64,000 nucleotides of DNA from Macrobrachium rosenbergii (GCF_040412425.1 NC_089783.1:39196625-39260624), one strand, 5' to 3'; counted from the first letter of the stretch, positions 10,356-22,046 are shown. A program made the numbers and translations. The notes: generated by a model not told the origin, from the sequence alone.

Positions 10356-10909
10356 CTCGGCAACGTTTCGTCAGATTTAACCTTCCTGATCGCGGGTTTT
10401 CTTTCCTCTCTTCCGCTAAATTTGGACGGATGCCCAAGGTCAACGTTCATCAGGTTGCTGGACAGGAAAATGGAAAAGCAAAGGAAAGATAGATGACCAG
10501 TTTCCTTTTTAGGAAAGTTCTTTTTATCTGTTCGGGTTTTATTTGGTTATTTCCCCCCACATTGGTTCCTAAGCGAGAAAGTTCGTATGAGTCTGGTTTT
10601 GCATCTTAAAATTTTCCTTTATAGTCTAATTTTTTTGTTTTGTTTTGTTTTTTTAATAGCACTTAACTTCATGTTCATCACCTCCAACGCCGTGTGACGA
10701 AAAATATCTCTTTCTTTGAACTTCTGCCACTTATGTCTTCCACAAATCTCCATTCATCTCCAACTTCCCTTCTTATAGTTCTTTGATCTTTGGTTCTTCC
10801 AACTCCTCTGATGCCTGCAAGAGCCTAGCTGCCACTACCGCCTTCTGTTCTCCCGGTGGCCGGTAATAAAATCAGAGGAAAAAAAGTTACAATTTTGGCT
10901 AGGAAAAAA
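10356..10909. other. Mostly unique sequence
   Basis: No supported gene. On the minus strand about 45 codons are open around 10840-10700 (including VGRTKDQRTIRREVGDEWRF). I cannot assign them to a family; a retroelement fragment is possible. Confidence 0.4.
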
Positions 10910-11062
10910 GATACATACCCGGTTCAAACAAAATTCCCAACGGGCTTGTACTAAACACGCCGCAAAGGTGGATACATACCCAGTTAAAACAAAATCCCCA
11001 ACGGGCTTGTACTAAACACGCCGCAAAGGTGGGTGCATACCCGGTTAAAACCCTTTGGGGGT
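10910..11062. repeat. 61-bp tandem repeat, 2.5 units
   Basis: Unit starts at 10910, 10971 and 11032 (GATACATACCCGGTT, CCCAACGGGCTTGTACTAAA, CACGCCGCAAAGGTG). The block GGGCTTGTACTAAACACG resembles GGGCTAGTACTAAAAACG in the fold-back MITE at 7826-8102, so the two may be related. Confidence 0.85.
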
Positions 11063-11639
11063 CACTGTCTGGGAAAGATAATTGTGAATTTTTTTCCTGT
11101 GACTTTTTTTTCTGTGACTTTTTCCTGTGACTTTTTTTACCTGGATTCGTTCTCCCAAAGGTTGTGCGAAGAAAATATCTAAACCACCACCATTATCTTT
11201 ACATGATTATTCTATCTACAAATAGAAAACCCACAATTTTACTTACGTTTTGTTTTTCAATAATATCCCTCCTTCCGACTCCTAATATTAATCTTCAAGA
11301 TTTAACATTTTTTGTAATATTGGTTCACTGCCACAGTATGACTCATGCCCATATACCAATATAGATCATGCTAAACGCACGTGTATTCTTAATTGCCTAT
11401 GCAATGACAATCTATTTGATTTCCGAATCTTATTCAGCCTACCTACTAATTGGATGGATGTATGATATTTAGGGCAAAAGCCCAGGCACTGGGACCAAGA
11501 AGGCCATTCAGCGCCGTAATGAAGAGAAAATAAATTTAAGGCAAATGAATTTATGAATTAATGAAGGAAATGATTAATAAATAAAATGAAGTGATGTGAC
11601 CTATTGATTGATTTACCTACTTTAGTCTCATACTAAATT
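11063..11639. other. AT-rich sequence with one DR-B relic
   Basis: Contains a short three-fold TTTTTCCTGTGACTT motif at 11090-11140 and, at 11466-11530, a decayed DR-B fragment (GGGCAAAAGCCCAGGCACTG, GGCCATTCAGCGC) on the + strand. Otherwise nothing recognised. Confidence 0.55.
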
Positions 11640-12066
11640 CAAAGATAAGGAAGCCTGCATTGGGTATCATTTATTCCTAAATATTTGAATGAATTCATAG
11701 ATTCCTTCTCTGTCTAATGTTAATTCGTCCCTTTGTGCATATTCCACCCTTCTCATGTTTTTCTTTGATTTATTTTGAACCCCACCTCTCTAGATATATA
11801 ATGCATTCTAATATGTGAGTTTTGTCAAATCTTTGTGCTATACTGACTGAAACCACACCATTTGCATATTCTGCGTAGCATCCCACTATTTTGTTGCAGA
11901 AATTTCGTGCCAAAACCCCACCAGCATCTATTTCGCATCTCCTTCGTTTATAGATATTTCCAATTACCTTTACATATTCTAAGGGAACGCTCAGCTGGCG
12001 CAAAACCTTCCATAATATTGGCCTTTGATCGTTGCCAAATGCCCTCTCGTAATCATCAAAATTCAT
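11640..12066 (-). pseudogene. Non-LTR retrotransposon reverse-transcriptase fragment
   Basis: The minus strand is open for 98 codons from 12066 to 11770. It contains DYERAFGNDQRPILWKVLRQ, then PLEYVKVIGNIYKRRRCEI and GGVLARNF. This is the spacing of the LINE RT block D-Y-x-K-A-F-D-x-x-x-R-x-x-L-W-x-x-L...P...I..IY, with the catalytic Asp of the A motif replaced (AFGN in place of AFDS). The GxxQG motif is not recognisable. Beyond a stop, about 11760-11640 continues TLDREGIYEFIQIFRNK, like the late-RT block that normally reads I-x-L-D-G-x-x-I...F-x-Y-L-G. So it is a short, internally deleted LINE relic. Clade not determinable. It abuts DR-A at 12078. Confidence 0.72.
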
Positions 12067-12077
12067 CTGAAGAGGAT

Positions 12078-12478
12078 TTTAGTTTCCTGTAAAAGAAAAC
12101 TATTGTGCTGGCTTTATCAGTCCATCCGTACTTTTTTCTCTCCGCCCTCAGATCTTAAAAACTACTGAGGCTAGAGGGCTGCAAATTGGTATGCTGACAA
12201 TCCATCCTCCAATCATCAAACATACCAAATTGCAGGCCTCTAGCCTCAGTAGTTTTTATCTATTTTAAAGTTAAATTTAGCCATAATCGTGCTTCTGTCA
12301 ACGCTGTAGGCTAGGCCACCACCGGGTCTTGCTTAAAGTTTCATGGGCAGCGGCTCAAACAGCATTATATCGAGACCACCGAAAGATAGATTTATTTTTC
12401 GTGGCCTCGATTATACGCTGTAGTGGCTGTACAGAAAACTCCATTACGCCGAAGAAACGTCAGTGCATTTTTACTTGT
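12078..12478 (+). repeat. DR-A dispersed repeat
   Basis: Complete copy from TTTTAGTTTCCTGTAAAAG to GCATTTTTACTTG. The 3' half holds an open frame similar to those in the 27566 and 31006 copies (VSWAA, ALYRD, FSVA-like, RCSGCTENSI); it is a by-product of the repeat. Confidence 0.9.
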
Positions 12479-12763
12479 TTATATTACATTCACTTCCGCA
12501 CGATATCTTTTAACGTAAATATATGATCTGTTATCTCATGTTGAAAACCAGCCTATTCATCAATATGCATTTTGTTAGTTACTTTTCTCAACCTACCGAG
12601 AATAAGCTTACCGCTACTTTCCATTAAAACCAACGTTAAGTGCAATGCCTCTATATTTACCACATTTTGTCAGGTCATCTTCCTTTAGTGCCTTTTTAAT
12701 TCCAATAATGAAGTAATTAACAAGAATAAAGTTGAAACTACCCATAGCCTACAGCCTCCACAT

Positions 12764-12955
12764 TTTATTATTATTATTATTTCAGTAGATGAAACCTATT
12801 CACATGGAACAATGTTGGGCCAACCTCCCACGTGAAATTCAACGTAGCTGACCATGAAGAGAGCCAGGATTTTCATCGCCCTGGGGAGACCCCAACACTG
12901 CAACTGGAGTAGCTGACCATGACACTAACCACTGATTTTTCATCGGACCAGCTAA
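12764..12955 (-). mobile_element. SINE-C copy with (ATT)n end
   Basis: Shares GATGAAACCTATTCACATGG with 18385-18404. On the minus strand it runs from a decayed tRNA-like head (GTGGTTAGTGTCATGG) to an (AAT)n tail at 12764-12780. Confidence 0.7.
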
Positions 12956-13590
12956 AACTGTATACGAAAAAAATCATCAATCTAACATATGGATGTGTTT
13001 AGTTGTTTCTACATGTTAATATTCCCACCAGCACAATATCATTCATTTGAGACTGAACAAACAACATCCCACCTAATGTGTCAGTTTCAATTAATAACCG
13101 CCTTTCAGCTCATACTCTTACACAAACTGAAAAATTTACAACCTCTGAAACCCAGAAAAAAAAGAGTTAAATTACGTCTAAGGTGAAAGTTCAAGAAACG
13201 TTTAAGATGTCTAAAGCGAAAGACTTTACGACAGCAAGGCAAAGGAGACCTTATTGCGGGGTCCCGTAAGGCCCAGTTTGACATCGCGGATGTTCCGGGC
13301 TGGTAAGATCAATGGCCTTGCCGAATACGTCGCGCTTCAGGTGGTAAAAAGAATTATTTGCTTTTAACAGAATTTCTGATGGATTTTTCATTACGTTAAT
13401 GGAATCTGCCCGGCAGGCCAGAGGGAACTGCTTCTCCTGGTTTTTATTCGCTTTTTTTTTTTTTTTACTTGAGAAGTAAAGGGAGAGGTTTAGACGATTA
13501 AAAATGAGGACAATTATATTTACTAAAAATCGCGAGCAAGACAAGGGAATACAATAATGTCTTTCCTATGTTGTATGTGCTGAGCATTTC
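12956..13590. other. Unique sequence
   Basis: No repeat recognised. 13240-13440 is less AT-rich than its surroundings and is open on the minus strand for 97 codons (13544-13251), but the translation starts in low complexity and matches nothing I know. Confidence 0.45.
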
Positions 13591-13591
13591 A

Positions 13592-13684
<93 letters not shown>

Positions 13685-13800
13685 ATGTATATATATATAT
13701 ATTATGTACATATATTAATATATATATATATATTATGTACATACACATATATATGTATATATATATACATACATACATATATAATATGTGTATATGTGTA
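13592..13800. repeat. (TA)n microsatellite and degenerate TA/CA
   Basis: About 90 bp of pure TA followed by two ~45-bp near-repeats containing TATTATGTACATA. Confidence 0.96.
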
Positions 13801-14232
13801 GAAATAACACGAAAAAAGTCACTGTACTAGATCTGAACTTTTATATTAATTACAAAGACTTTTCGTCTCAGTCTTTTCCGTGAAACTGTTTTATCAGCCA
13901 AGCAACGGGAGTTTATGCGTACCTCTCGTTTAGTATCATTAATCTTTTCCTCAGAGGCGAGTCAGCCTATATTTATTGTATACTTGCTCTTCTTAAAATT
14001 CATTCATTTCGAAAACTTGGCGACCATAAATTCATTTGTGTCAGTCTTCAGTGAGTTCATTTGCATGAGCCATCTTTCACCTTTTGGAGAATATTAATTT
14101 TTCATTTTTTTATGAAATTTAATGCTTCCGGAAATGTAACTTTTTTATTTTTTTAATTCAATAGATAAATACTCACTTTGTGAAGGGGATGCAAAAGATA
14201 GGATTTTTGTTAAATTTTAATAACGATTTCAA
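13801..14232. other. Unique AT-rich sequence
   Basis: Nothing recognised. Short ORFs only. Confidence 0.5.
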
Positions 14233-14579
14233 TAAAAAGTGAAATTGTTCATTACTTCTTTTAGAGATGAGCAAAATAAGACGGCAACGATAAACACCAA
14301 AATTATTACACTACATGACATGTGAAATAAGGATAATTTATTCCTTCGAATCAATGACTGATTGATTGGCTGACAGACAGGTGCATCGTACCTAAAAAGT
14401 GAAACTGTTCTTGACCTTTTCCCAGATGAGCAATTATTCGTGGAAGTGAGACAGCTATGAAAAATACCAAAAGGTAAAGCTCGGCTCTTCTTGTTGAAAC
14501 TATTATACCAACATGAAATGTAAAATAGTGATAACTGATGAGTGATCTATTGATTGCTTGATAGATAGGTGCACCAACG
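14233..14579. repeat. Diverged tandem duplication, ~160-185 bp units
   Basis: TAAAAAGTGAAATTGTTC at 14233 and TAAAAAGTGAAACTGTTC at 14393 start two units. Each continues with AGATGAGCAA, AAACACCAAA/AAATACCAAA, ATTATTACAC/ATTATACCAA, an ATGAAATGT-like block, CTATTGATTG-like sequence and AGGTGCA. Confidence 0.75.
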
Positions 14580-14885
14580 TTCCAACGAAAGAGTTAGGGA
14601 ATTTTTATATTCAAACTAAATAACCGAAAAATAGGTGTACGCTAATGACGGGATTAATTTTGTAAAAGTTTTCTGTGCCTAGGAATCAAACACGATTCTA
14701 AAGTTATTATGAGTATCGCAGTAACCACTGTTTAGACATTTGTACTGGGGGTTGGGAATTGGTATAGGAAACTGTAGGTTGTAACAACTAAAAGGAGAAA
14801 GAGAATGGTACTTACAACTGCATCCGTGAAGACTTGCTGTAAACGAAAACTATCTCATATTAAAACTGGTACCAGAGAAAAAAAA

Positions 14886-15254
14886 ATCGAGTTTTCTGTA
14901 CAGCCGCTACAGCGTATAATCAAGGCCACCGAAAGTATGTCTATCTTTCGTTGGTCTCGGCAGAATGCTGTATGAGCCGCGGCCCATGACGACCCGGTGG
15001 TGGCCTATCCTATATCGTTGCCAGAAGCACGGTCATGGCTAACTTTAACCTTAAATAAAATAAAAACTACTGAGGCTAGAGGGCTGCAATTTGGTATGTT
15101 TGATGATTGGACGATTGATGATCAACAGTCCAATTTGCAGCCTACTAGCCTCAGTAGTGTTTAAGATCTGAGTGCGGACAGAAAAATTGCGGACAGAAAG
15201 TGCGGACGGGCAGACAAAGCCGGCACAATAGTTTTCTTTTACAGAGAACTAAAA
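14886..15254 (-). repeat. DR-A dispersed repeat, end-truncated
   Basis: Lacks the terminal hairpin that should precede TCGAGTTTTCTGTACAGCC; the other end (CTTTTACAGAGAACTAAAA) is intact. A ~7-bp gap relative to other copies removes part of the CCATGAAACTTTAAC block. Confidence 0.88.
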
Positions 15255-15519
15255 TTGGTCTAGTAAACAATGAAAGCAAACTGGCCATTTTTGTTATTTA
15301 TTTAAGCAAGATATAAAAAAGAATTTATGTAACTTAGCTGGAATGAAAACTACTAAAGAAAAAGGCTTAGAGAGAAGAGTTGAATTTAAAGAAAAAAAAA
15401 AATCGAGGTTCCCCTTCATAAGTATGCATGACCACATGCGCTTTTATCCAAGCAATTCCTGGACTGAATATGTAAATATTTGTACTCTTTCCTCTTCCAC
15501 TTGTGCTACAGTACAGTAT

Positions 15520-15520
15520 A

Positions 15521-15584
<64 letters not shown>

Positions 15585-15609
15585 ATATGTATATATACAT
15601 ATATATATA

Positions 15610-15699
<90 letters not shown>

Positions 15700-15720
15700 C
15701 ATATATATATATATAAATAT
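15520..15720. repeat. (TA)n microsatellite, two blocks
   Basis: Pure TA at about 15524-15580 and 15632-15693, separated by TA/GTATATGT. Confidence 0.97.
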
Positions 15721-17124
15721 AAGATGGGATAATTGAGCTAACTCTTCCTTGCGGAACACAACAGAAATTTCGACAGAAGAATGAACGAAATTACGCCCAT
15801 AAAATTGACAAGATAAAAAAAAATAATATAGGGTTTTTAAAGTGGCAATGCAATGCAGCATACGGAGACAATATTGCAGCGTTTTGAATAATGGAAGGCG
15901 GTCAATTCCACAACGTAATCACCATGAGGCCTAATTAGGCATAAATGTGATTTGTATGTAAATGAATCTTATCATGCATTATTAGTGCAACAGCAGCGAC
16001 GTCGAATCATCATATTATCCCGAATTACGCCTGATTCAGGTATAACACACGACAAAAGCGATTAATGTGCTTGTTGCATTAGCAAGCACTGGAACAAAAA
16101 AACAGCGATTCGAATCCGATAGCTTTGATATCGGACAGGGACTACTTTAAATATATTAATACTAATTACCTCATTTTCGTTCTATTTATTTACATGTATT
16201 TAATGCTAAGGATACGTTTCCTTCAGTGAGTTACATATGTCCGTCGCTAACTTCCCTCTCTCTCTCTCTCTCTCTCTCTTTAAACACGTGTGTGTGTATG
16301 TCTCTGAAGCAAGTTCTCAAGTCATTAAAAATGTGTTAACAGCTCTCATATTCAAATGAAATTTCAGTTTTGTTCGTACAAATCTATTTGAAAATGTCTT
16401 AATTCGATAGTCGTTATATTTCAAATATTAAAGACATATGTAAAGTAGATGATTAATTTTCTTCGGTGTGGAAATTATATGCAGTATATATTTTCTCCCG
16501 AAGAAAGCCATATGTAATAGGCATGTTTACCTGAAAATATGTGGAGATATTATTCTTCTCATTTCGTTTATCGTAGAATAAACTTCTTTGACAAGAATTG
16601 ATATAGCATCTTTTTATCATCACATATAAAATCCAGGACACATCCAATTATGACTATTATTTCTTTTTTTCAAAAGATTCATTAAAAAAGTGAAGCCTGA
16701 GGGGAAACTGCATTTAGTTGACATGCTTTTTGGGACATTACAAATATGTTTTAAAGTAAACTTGGAAGAGGTCAATGACAAATTTGTTAGCTCATTGAAA
16801 GACTTTATGTATACATAACAATTATAATCACGTTCTATCACGGAGTTCTTATGATCAGTTTTTATAAAAATTAATTTTGAAGCCACATCGACAAAATATC
16901 AATACAAAAACAGAAAAGGGTTAGCAATTATCAAAATGTGATTCGATATTATTCACCTACCAAATTCTCTGTCCCTCTCTCTTTGAAAAACACAGACATA
17001 TACACATACTTTCACACCCATACACAAACATAAACACTCATATACACATAATTCAACACTATTTAACTTGGTTGAATTACAAACGTAACCCAGATTAACA
17101 AAACTATCTCCAACAAAATATATC
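15721..17124. other. Mostly unique sequence, one short (CT)n
   Basis: A (CT)12-like run lies at 16254-16280. Minus-strand ORFs at 16886-16620 and 16647-16453 are separated by stops and match no family I recognise. No gene supported. Confidence 0.45.
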
Positions 17125-17333
17125 CTTTTACTGTACGTCCGTTCATATTCTCTTTCTTCCATCTTACTTTCCACCATCCTAATAATTATTTCATAGTACA
17201 ACTGCGAGGTTTTCCTCCTGTTACACCTTTTAAACCATTCTATTCTCAGTTTTCCTTTCAGCACTGAATGACCTCACAGGTCCCAGTGGCTGGCCTTTGG
17301 CCAAAATTCTATATTCCATTCCATTCTATACAA
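17125..17333 (-). repeat. DR-B dispersed repeat, partial
   Basis: From CTTTTACTGTACGTCCGTTC to ATTCCATTCCATTCTATA. It lacks the C/G-rich outer third. Confidence 0.85.
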
Positions 17334-17575
17334 CAAAATATATTACAAAATCTGTCTTCATTCCCTCTGAATCATGGGTGAAAACGTAAACAAATATATA
17401 GAAAAGAAAACTGAATCCATTGCAAGCGTTGTTGTGAAAAGGTCCGAGCCCTATTCAAATGGTAATCGAAAGCAAACAATGTTAGTCGACACTTTGCTTA
17501 CTTTGCCACTTTGCCTATCACCTTCGATGTTTGGAAAATACACTGATGGAGGGTTTATTCCTCCCAGTGCTTATG

Positions 17576-17822
17576 CTGCCCTAAAATGGAAGACCGCAGT
17601 AGCTGCAAAAATACAAAACTGAGAAAAATGGTAGATACTCCCTTGCCTTACTACTGATTTTGCAGTTACTGCAAATGGGATCTCCTAAATACTCGAGGGT
17701 AAGCATTGAAGAATCGTTGTGAAACTGCAGTAACTTGTGTATTAGTGTTTCACGACCCCAGTAGGTGGCATATCTCAATTTCGAAAATTCTGCAGATACT
17801 GCAGTTTTCCATTTTAGGGCAG
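17576..17822. mobile_element. MITE-D copy 1, 247 bp, TATG target duplication
   Basis: Ends are inverted repeats CTGCCCTAAAATGGAAGACC and the complement of TGCAGTTTTCCATTTTAGGG plus CAG, about 30 bp. The internal blocks CTGCAGTA/TACTGCAG recur. TATG precedes the left end and follows the right end. A second copy at 30585-30830 is inverted relative to this one and is flanked by TATA on both sides. No coding capacity. Confidence 0.85.
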
Positions 17823-17909
17823 TATGGACGACGATTCATTTTGTTAGCCTCAGTCGATTCTCTTCTGTCATTTTTCGTTTTATTTATGTTCCTTCTTAAA
17901 GGATTATCG

Positions 17910-18222
17910 AACAGGACAGAACATAGGATAAAAGACAAAGGTCAAGCGCTAGGACCTGAGGGCAATCAGCTCTGAAAGGGAAACTGAGGGTAAAAAGGTT
18001 TGAAAAGTGTAACAGGAGGAAAACCTCGCAGTTGCACTATGAAACAATTGTTAGGAGAGAGTGGAAAGGAATATGGAAGAAAGAGGATATGAACGGAGGT
18101 ACAGCAAAAGGAATGAATGGGGCTGCAGCTAGGGGCCGAAGGAACGCTGCAAAGAACCTTAACGTAATGCTTACAGAGCACCGCATGAGGTGCACTGACG
18201 GCACTATCCCCCTAAGGGGTTA
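17910..18222 (+). repeat. DR-B dispersed repeat
   Basis: Contains GGTCAAGCGCTAGGACCTGA, GTAACAGGAGGAAAACCTCG, GCAGCTAGGGGCCGAAGG and GCACCGCATGAGGTGCACTG, ending near CCCCCTAAGGGG. The ~70-codon frame is broken. Confidence 0.87.
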
Positions 18223-18359
18223 GAGGATTGTCGTTAGATTTATAACAACTGTTATGTGTCTTGGTCTAGAATTCACTTAATTCCTGGCAGAATTTCGTCC
18301 ACTGGCAGATCATTCTGCCTGTTAGCGATGCCAACTTTTCTTTGCGAGATGAATTTCAC

Positions 18360-18612
18360 CATCATAATATTAATATTATTTCATTGGATGAAACCTATTC
18401 ACATGGATTACGCGCACTAATGGGGCCACTGACTTGAAATTCAAGCTTCCAAAGAATATTGGTTTCAGCCTCCCACCGCAGACCCCACACTGCAGCAGTA
18501 ACCGATCATGGCACAGAGCCAGTGAATTTTTCATCGCCCTAGGAGAGGCGCGAACCCCCGCGACGTCTGAGTGGCATGCCATGACGCTAGCCACCGTACC
18601 AGAGGACCAGAA
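18360..18612 (-). mobile_element. SINE-C, most complete copy
   Basis: On the minus strand it runs from a tRNA-like head at ~18612 (GGTGGCTAGCGTCATGGCAT, then GGGGGTTCGCGCCT as a decayed B box) through a body containing GGAAGCTTGAATTTCAAGTC to an AATATTA-rich tail at ~18365. No ORF; mobilisation by a LINE in trans is inferred from the class. The head is worn relative to a consensus tRNA, so the copy is probably old. Confidence 0.75.
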
Positions 18613-18728
18613 AATAGATGGAACAGAGGCACTTTCCCTTGCAGAGAGTGGAGAACTGGCGGACATAACACCCTTATAGAGTAACATTCACTTACAGCTA
18701 CATATATTCTTGTATGTGCTTGCCTCTG

Positions 18729-18750
18729 TGTGTGTGTGTGTGTGTGTGTG
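18729..18750. repeat. (TG)n microsatellite
   Basis: Eleven TG units in otherwise unremarkable sequence (18613-18930). Confidence 0.9.
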
Positions 18751-18929
18751 GAAAAAGTTAAACAAACGGAGTAAAAGATTAAAGAAGAAAAAACACATGC
18801 TTAAACAACCTTTGAACCTCCTTAGAAAGGTATCGTACAAACAATATCTGAGGAGTAATTAGAAAGAAGGGTTAAGCACACTCTAATATAATATTATCTT
18901 TAAGGGATATATCTGTTTGAATATATACC

Positions 18930-18953
18930 TCCCTCTCTCTCTCTCTATCTACA

Positions 18954-19019
<66 letters not shown>

Positions 19020-19109
19020 GTACATATGTTAATATACATATATACATACATACACACAAACATATATATGTATATATACTGTATATGAACATACCTCACA
19101 CACACACTC

Positions 19110-19181
<72 letters not shown>
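18930..19181. repeat. (TA)n tracts abutting PLE-1
   Basis: A (CT)n-like start, two TA tracts and intervening TACATACAC/CACACAC sequence. The last tract (19117-19180) runs directly into the PLE-1 terminus TAAAGACAAAATCCACG. Confidence 0.95.
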
Positions 19182-19183
<2 letters not shown>

Positions 19184-19266
19184 AAGACAAAATCCACGAA
19201 GGAAAAAGAAACAATGAAGTGCTGCAAGGCCTTTCGACTTATAGTCCTCTACTTAGCAGACTGAAG
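19182..19266 (-). repeat. PLE-1 left inverted terminal repeat
   Basis: Reverse complement of 21961-22046 with few mismatches. Blocks: ATCCACGAAGGAAAAAGAAA, GTGCTGCAAGGCCTTTCGAC, CTACTTAGCAGACTGAAGAA. Confidence 0.92.
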
Positions 19267-19439
19267 AATTCAGCTAAAGTTCCTGAAGAAGTGCCTGTCT
19301 GAACAAGTGCTCCCTAAATCCTTGCTACCACGCCGTTGAAGAAGATATGACCATCACCCATTCAATAAATTCAGTGTCATGACGTTAAAACGCCACATAG
19401 CACCACAAAGCAAGAGGAGAAGACAAAATTCAAGGAATT

Positions 19440-21453
19440 AGAAAAAGCCAGAATTTCTTTTAATTATTCTATCCCGGCTGAATGGAAGGACTCGCTGCGA
19501 CAAGAAATTTACGGAAAACTTCGCAGGACTACAGATGCCCTAACAAGAAAACTCGACAGAAAACTAAAAAATCTTATTGACAGCAGTGACGGGATTAATA
19601 GTGCGCGTAATGATTGTGTTATAAATTTATCAAGTAAACAAATAAGTGAAAATGTTGTGAGCGCATTCGGATGTGGTTTATCCTTCTTTATATCGAATAG
19701 ACCCTCTGCTTTAACGATTGCGTCATCCCTATGTATATTTGAAAAATGTTGTGATCTTCATCAAAAGCATGATGACATAATTAATTGTTTATGGAGCTGC
19801 CAATGTTAGGCATGAAAGTAATTTCCCTGCTCGCTATAAGAAAAGTTTGACCGATCTTAAAAAAAGACAATACAATGCACATCACAAAAGCTGATAAATC
19901 GAATAGTATTGTAATTTTAGATAAAGCTGACTACATATCACGTATGTAATCCCTGCTGGATGATGATACGGCTTACAAAAACTAACAAAAAAATCCCCTT
20001 GATCAAGTCATAAAAAATTTCAATAGCACAGTGAAAAAAAATCCTTAAGATACAAAAGAACTAATATGTCAGTTGTCTGTAAAATTTCCCTCGTTACCTT
20101 ATTTGTACGGATTAGTAAAAACGCACAAAGAAAATCATTCTATGCGGCCTATTATCAGTGCTGTTGGCTCAACATCATATAAACTTTCGAAATATATTAC
20201 CAAGCTCTTGTCGCCGTTACTTGGAACTATCTCCGATTCTCACATATATAATTCTCAAGATTTAGTTGATAAATTAAACAAAATCACTTTTTGCCCCACT
20301 GACAGATTCGTTAGTTTTGATGTTTGTTCTGTTTTTACTAAAGTCCCTATAGATTCTATTTCAGAGTATCTTAGTAACGAACTAAACCATCATGAATTAC
20401 CTCTAAGTCACATTATTTTACTCACTAGGTTGTGCATTTGTGATTGTAAGTTTATATCCAATGGTAAATTTACCGACAAATGTTTGGTATGGCAATGGGT
20501 AACCCTTTATCCCCACTCCCCTCAAACTTGTATATGGAATTCTTTGAAAAACGATATTTACCTAATATCATTTATACTCCTTTAAAGTGGTATAGATACG
20601 CTGATGATATTTTAGCCGTTTTGCCTGCCAATATTGATGTAAGTAATTTACCCTCTAATTTGAGTAACCAGGTACCATCCATTATGTTTACTTTAGAATT
20701 AGAAAAAGACAATTGCCTCTCTTTCTTAGATGTTTTAATACATAGAGAACCATTTCAATGCAAATTCAGTATTTATAAGAAACTAACCAACAACTTAACT
20801 TATGTCCATTTTTATTCAGGCCATCACCTTAATATCAAAATATCCATTTTTTCTTCTATGTTTTTAAGAGCATTGTGCATTGTCAGTCCCAAGTATTTGG
20901 AACAAGAAATCGAATACATACGAAAAATAGGGGCAGATTTATGTTATCCTTCACATATACTAGATATTTGTTATAATAAAGCCTACAAAAAGTTTTATAG
21001 TGAAAGCAACACTGAGAAAGAAACCCCTAAGAACATTCTTAGCTTGCCTTATTGTAGTGGTTTTGAAAACATAAAATCACTGCTAAAATCTTTTAATGTC
21101 AACCTTGTTTTTGCCTATAATAACACACTAAAAGGAATGTTAATAAAAAATAGCTCTAAGGAAAACAACAACATAATATATAAAATTCCATGTTTGGACT
21201 GCCTATCTTTTTATATTGGCCAATCAAGCAAGGATTAGATGTGCGGATTAAGCAGTATAAGTATTCTGTCAAAACTGGGCAAACATCCAATGCTATATTC
21301 ATTTATTTAAGTGAAAACTCTCACAGGATAAATTGGGCTGAAAGTTCAGTTATTGCCAGATCGAAATTTTTCTCTTCACGAAATCTTTTAGAATCTGCTA
21401 TTATATGGCTTACTTCCAGTTTAAATTTTAATCTTAGCCCTGGCATGTATTAA
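19440..21453 (+). pseudogene. PLE-1 reverse transcriptase / GIY-YIG endonuclease, frameshifted
   Basis: The N-terminal region (about 19443-19808) reads VINLSSKQISENVVSAFGCG and NRPSALTIASSLCIFEKC, like the conserved region before the RT in PLEs. After frameshifts near 19805 and 19890, NSIVILDKADYISRM appears. RT blocks follow: YLYGLVKTHKE, MRPIISAVGS, RFVSFDVCSVFTKVP, then a frameshift at ~20490, FGMAMGNPLSPL, and the catalytic box YADD at 20597-20608 (A and C motif Asp present). A thumb-like FSIYKKLTNNLTYVHFYSGH follows. The C-terminal endonuclease has IPCLDC (CxxC) and FYIGQSSKD, then a 1-base deletion at ~21234 before LDVRIKQYKYS. It ends LSPGMY-stop at 21453. At least four frame disruptions: non-functional. 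Confidence 0.9.
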
Positions 21454-21561
21454 TTGGAACCCTTTATTAGTAAAATGTTCAAGAATGGCCTAAAAGATAA
21501 AATCGCAGACTTAATTAAAAATTAATTGCCTTAGACATATTTTTATGTATCTGTATGTTTA

Positions 21562-21668
<107 letters not shown>

Positions 21669-21960
21669 TAAATGTTTACATTGTAAAAATTTCTGTTTAC
21701 CAAAATGAGAATTATTGAGTTGTACTTTTATAACATTTTTTGTTGGTCAGTCACCTTCCTTATATAAACTTTTAATTGTCCTGTCCTTGTTTCTGAGCAG
21801 TTGAGCCTAATCCTTGGTAAAATCTCTGAAATATTAACCCTGTTTTGGTAGGTCTGCTAATTCTTCAATTGTGTTGGATTCCAAGTACATATGTTTCCTT
21901 TGTAATCCCCATCTGTCATTTATACGACATTTCTTTGTAAACTTTTTTTTTTTTATATTT

Positions 21961-22046
21961 CTTCAGTCTGCTAAGTAAAGGACTATAAGTCGAAAGGCCT
22001 TGCAGCACTCCACTGTTTCTCTTTCCTTCGTGAATTTTGTCTTTGT
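21961..22046 (+). repeat. PLE-1 right inverted terminal repeat, hammerhead-like
   Basis: Contains CTGCTAAG (21968-21975), a GACT-ATA-AGTC hairpin (21981-21991) and GAAAGG immediately after. The order matches the hammerhead ribozyme core (CUGANGA, stem II, GAAA) but core positions differ, so activity is doubtful. Confidence 0.6.

Noticed and set aside
10700..10845. Minus-strand open stretch with VGRTKDQRTIRREVGDEW
   Set aside because: Looks protein-like over ~45 codons but I cannot place it in a family; left as unassigned.
12329..12526. Recurrent ~65-codon ORF (VSWAAA..ALYRD..RCSGCTENSI) in several DR-A copies
   Set aside because: It lies wholly in the repeat, is broken in most copies and overlaps structured hairpin sequence; likely a by-product, though similar ORFs may be annotated as proteins in databases.
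16082..16150. Possible tRNA-like B box (GATTCGAATCC) near 16108
   Set aside because: No matching A box or cloverleaf around it; not enough for a tRNA or SINE call.
16453..16886. Two minus-strand ORFs of 64 and 88 codons
   Set aside because: AT-rich, separated by stops and without recognisable domain or splice context.
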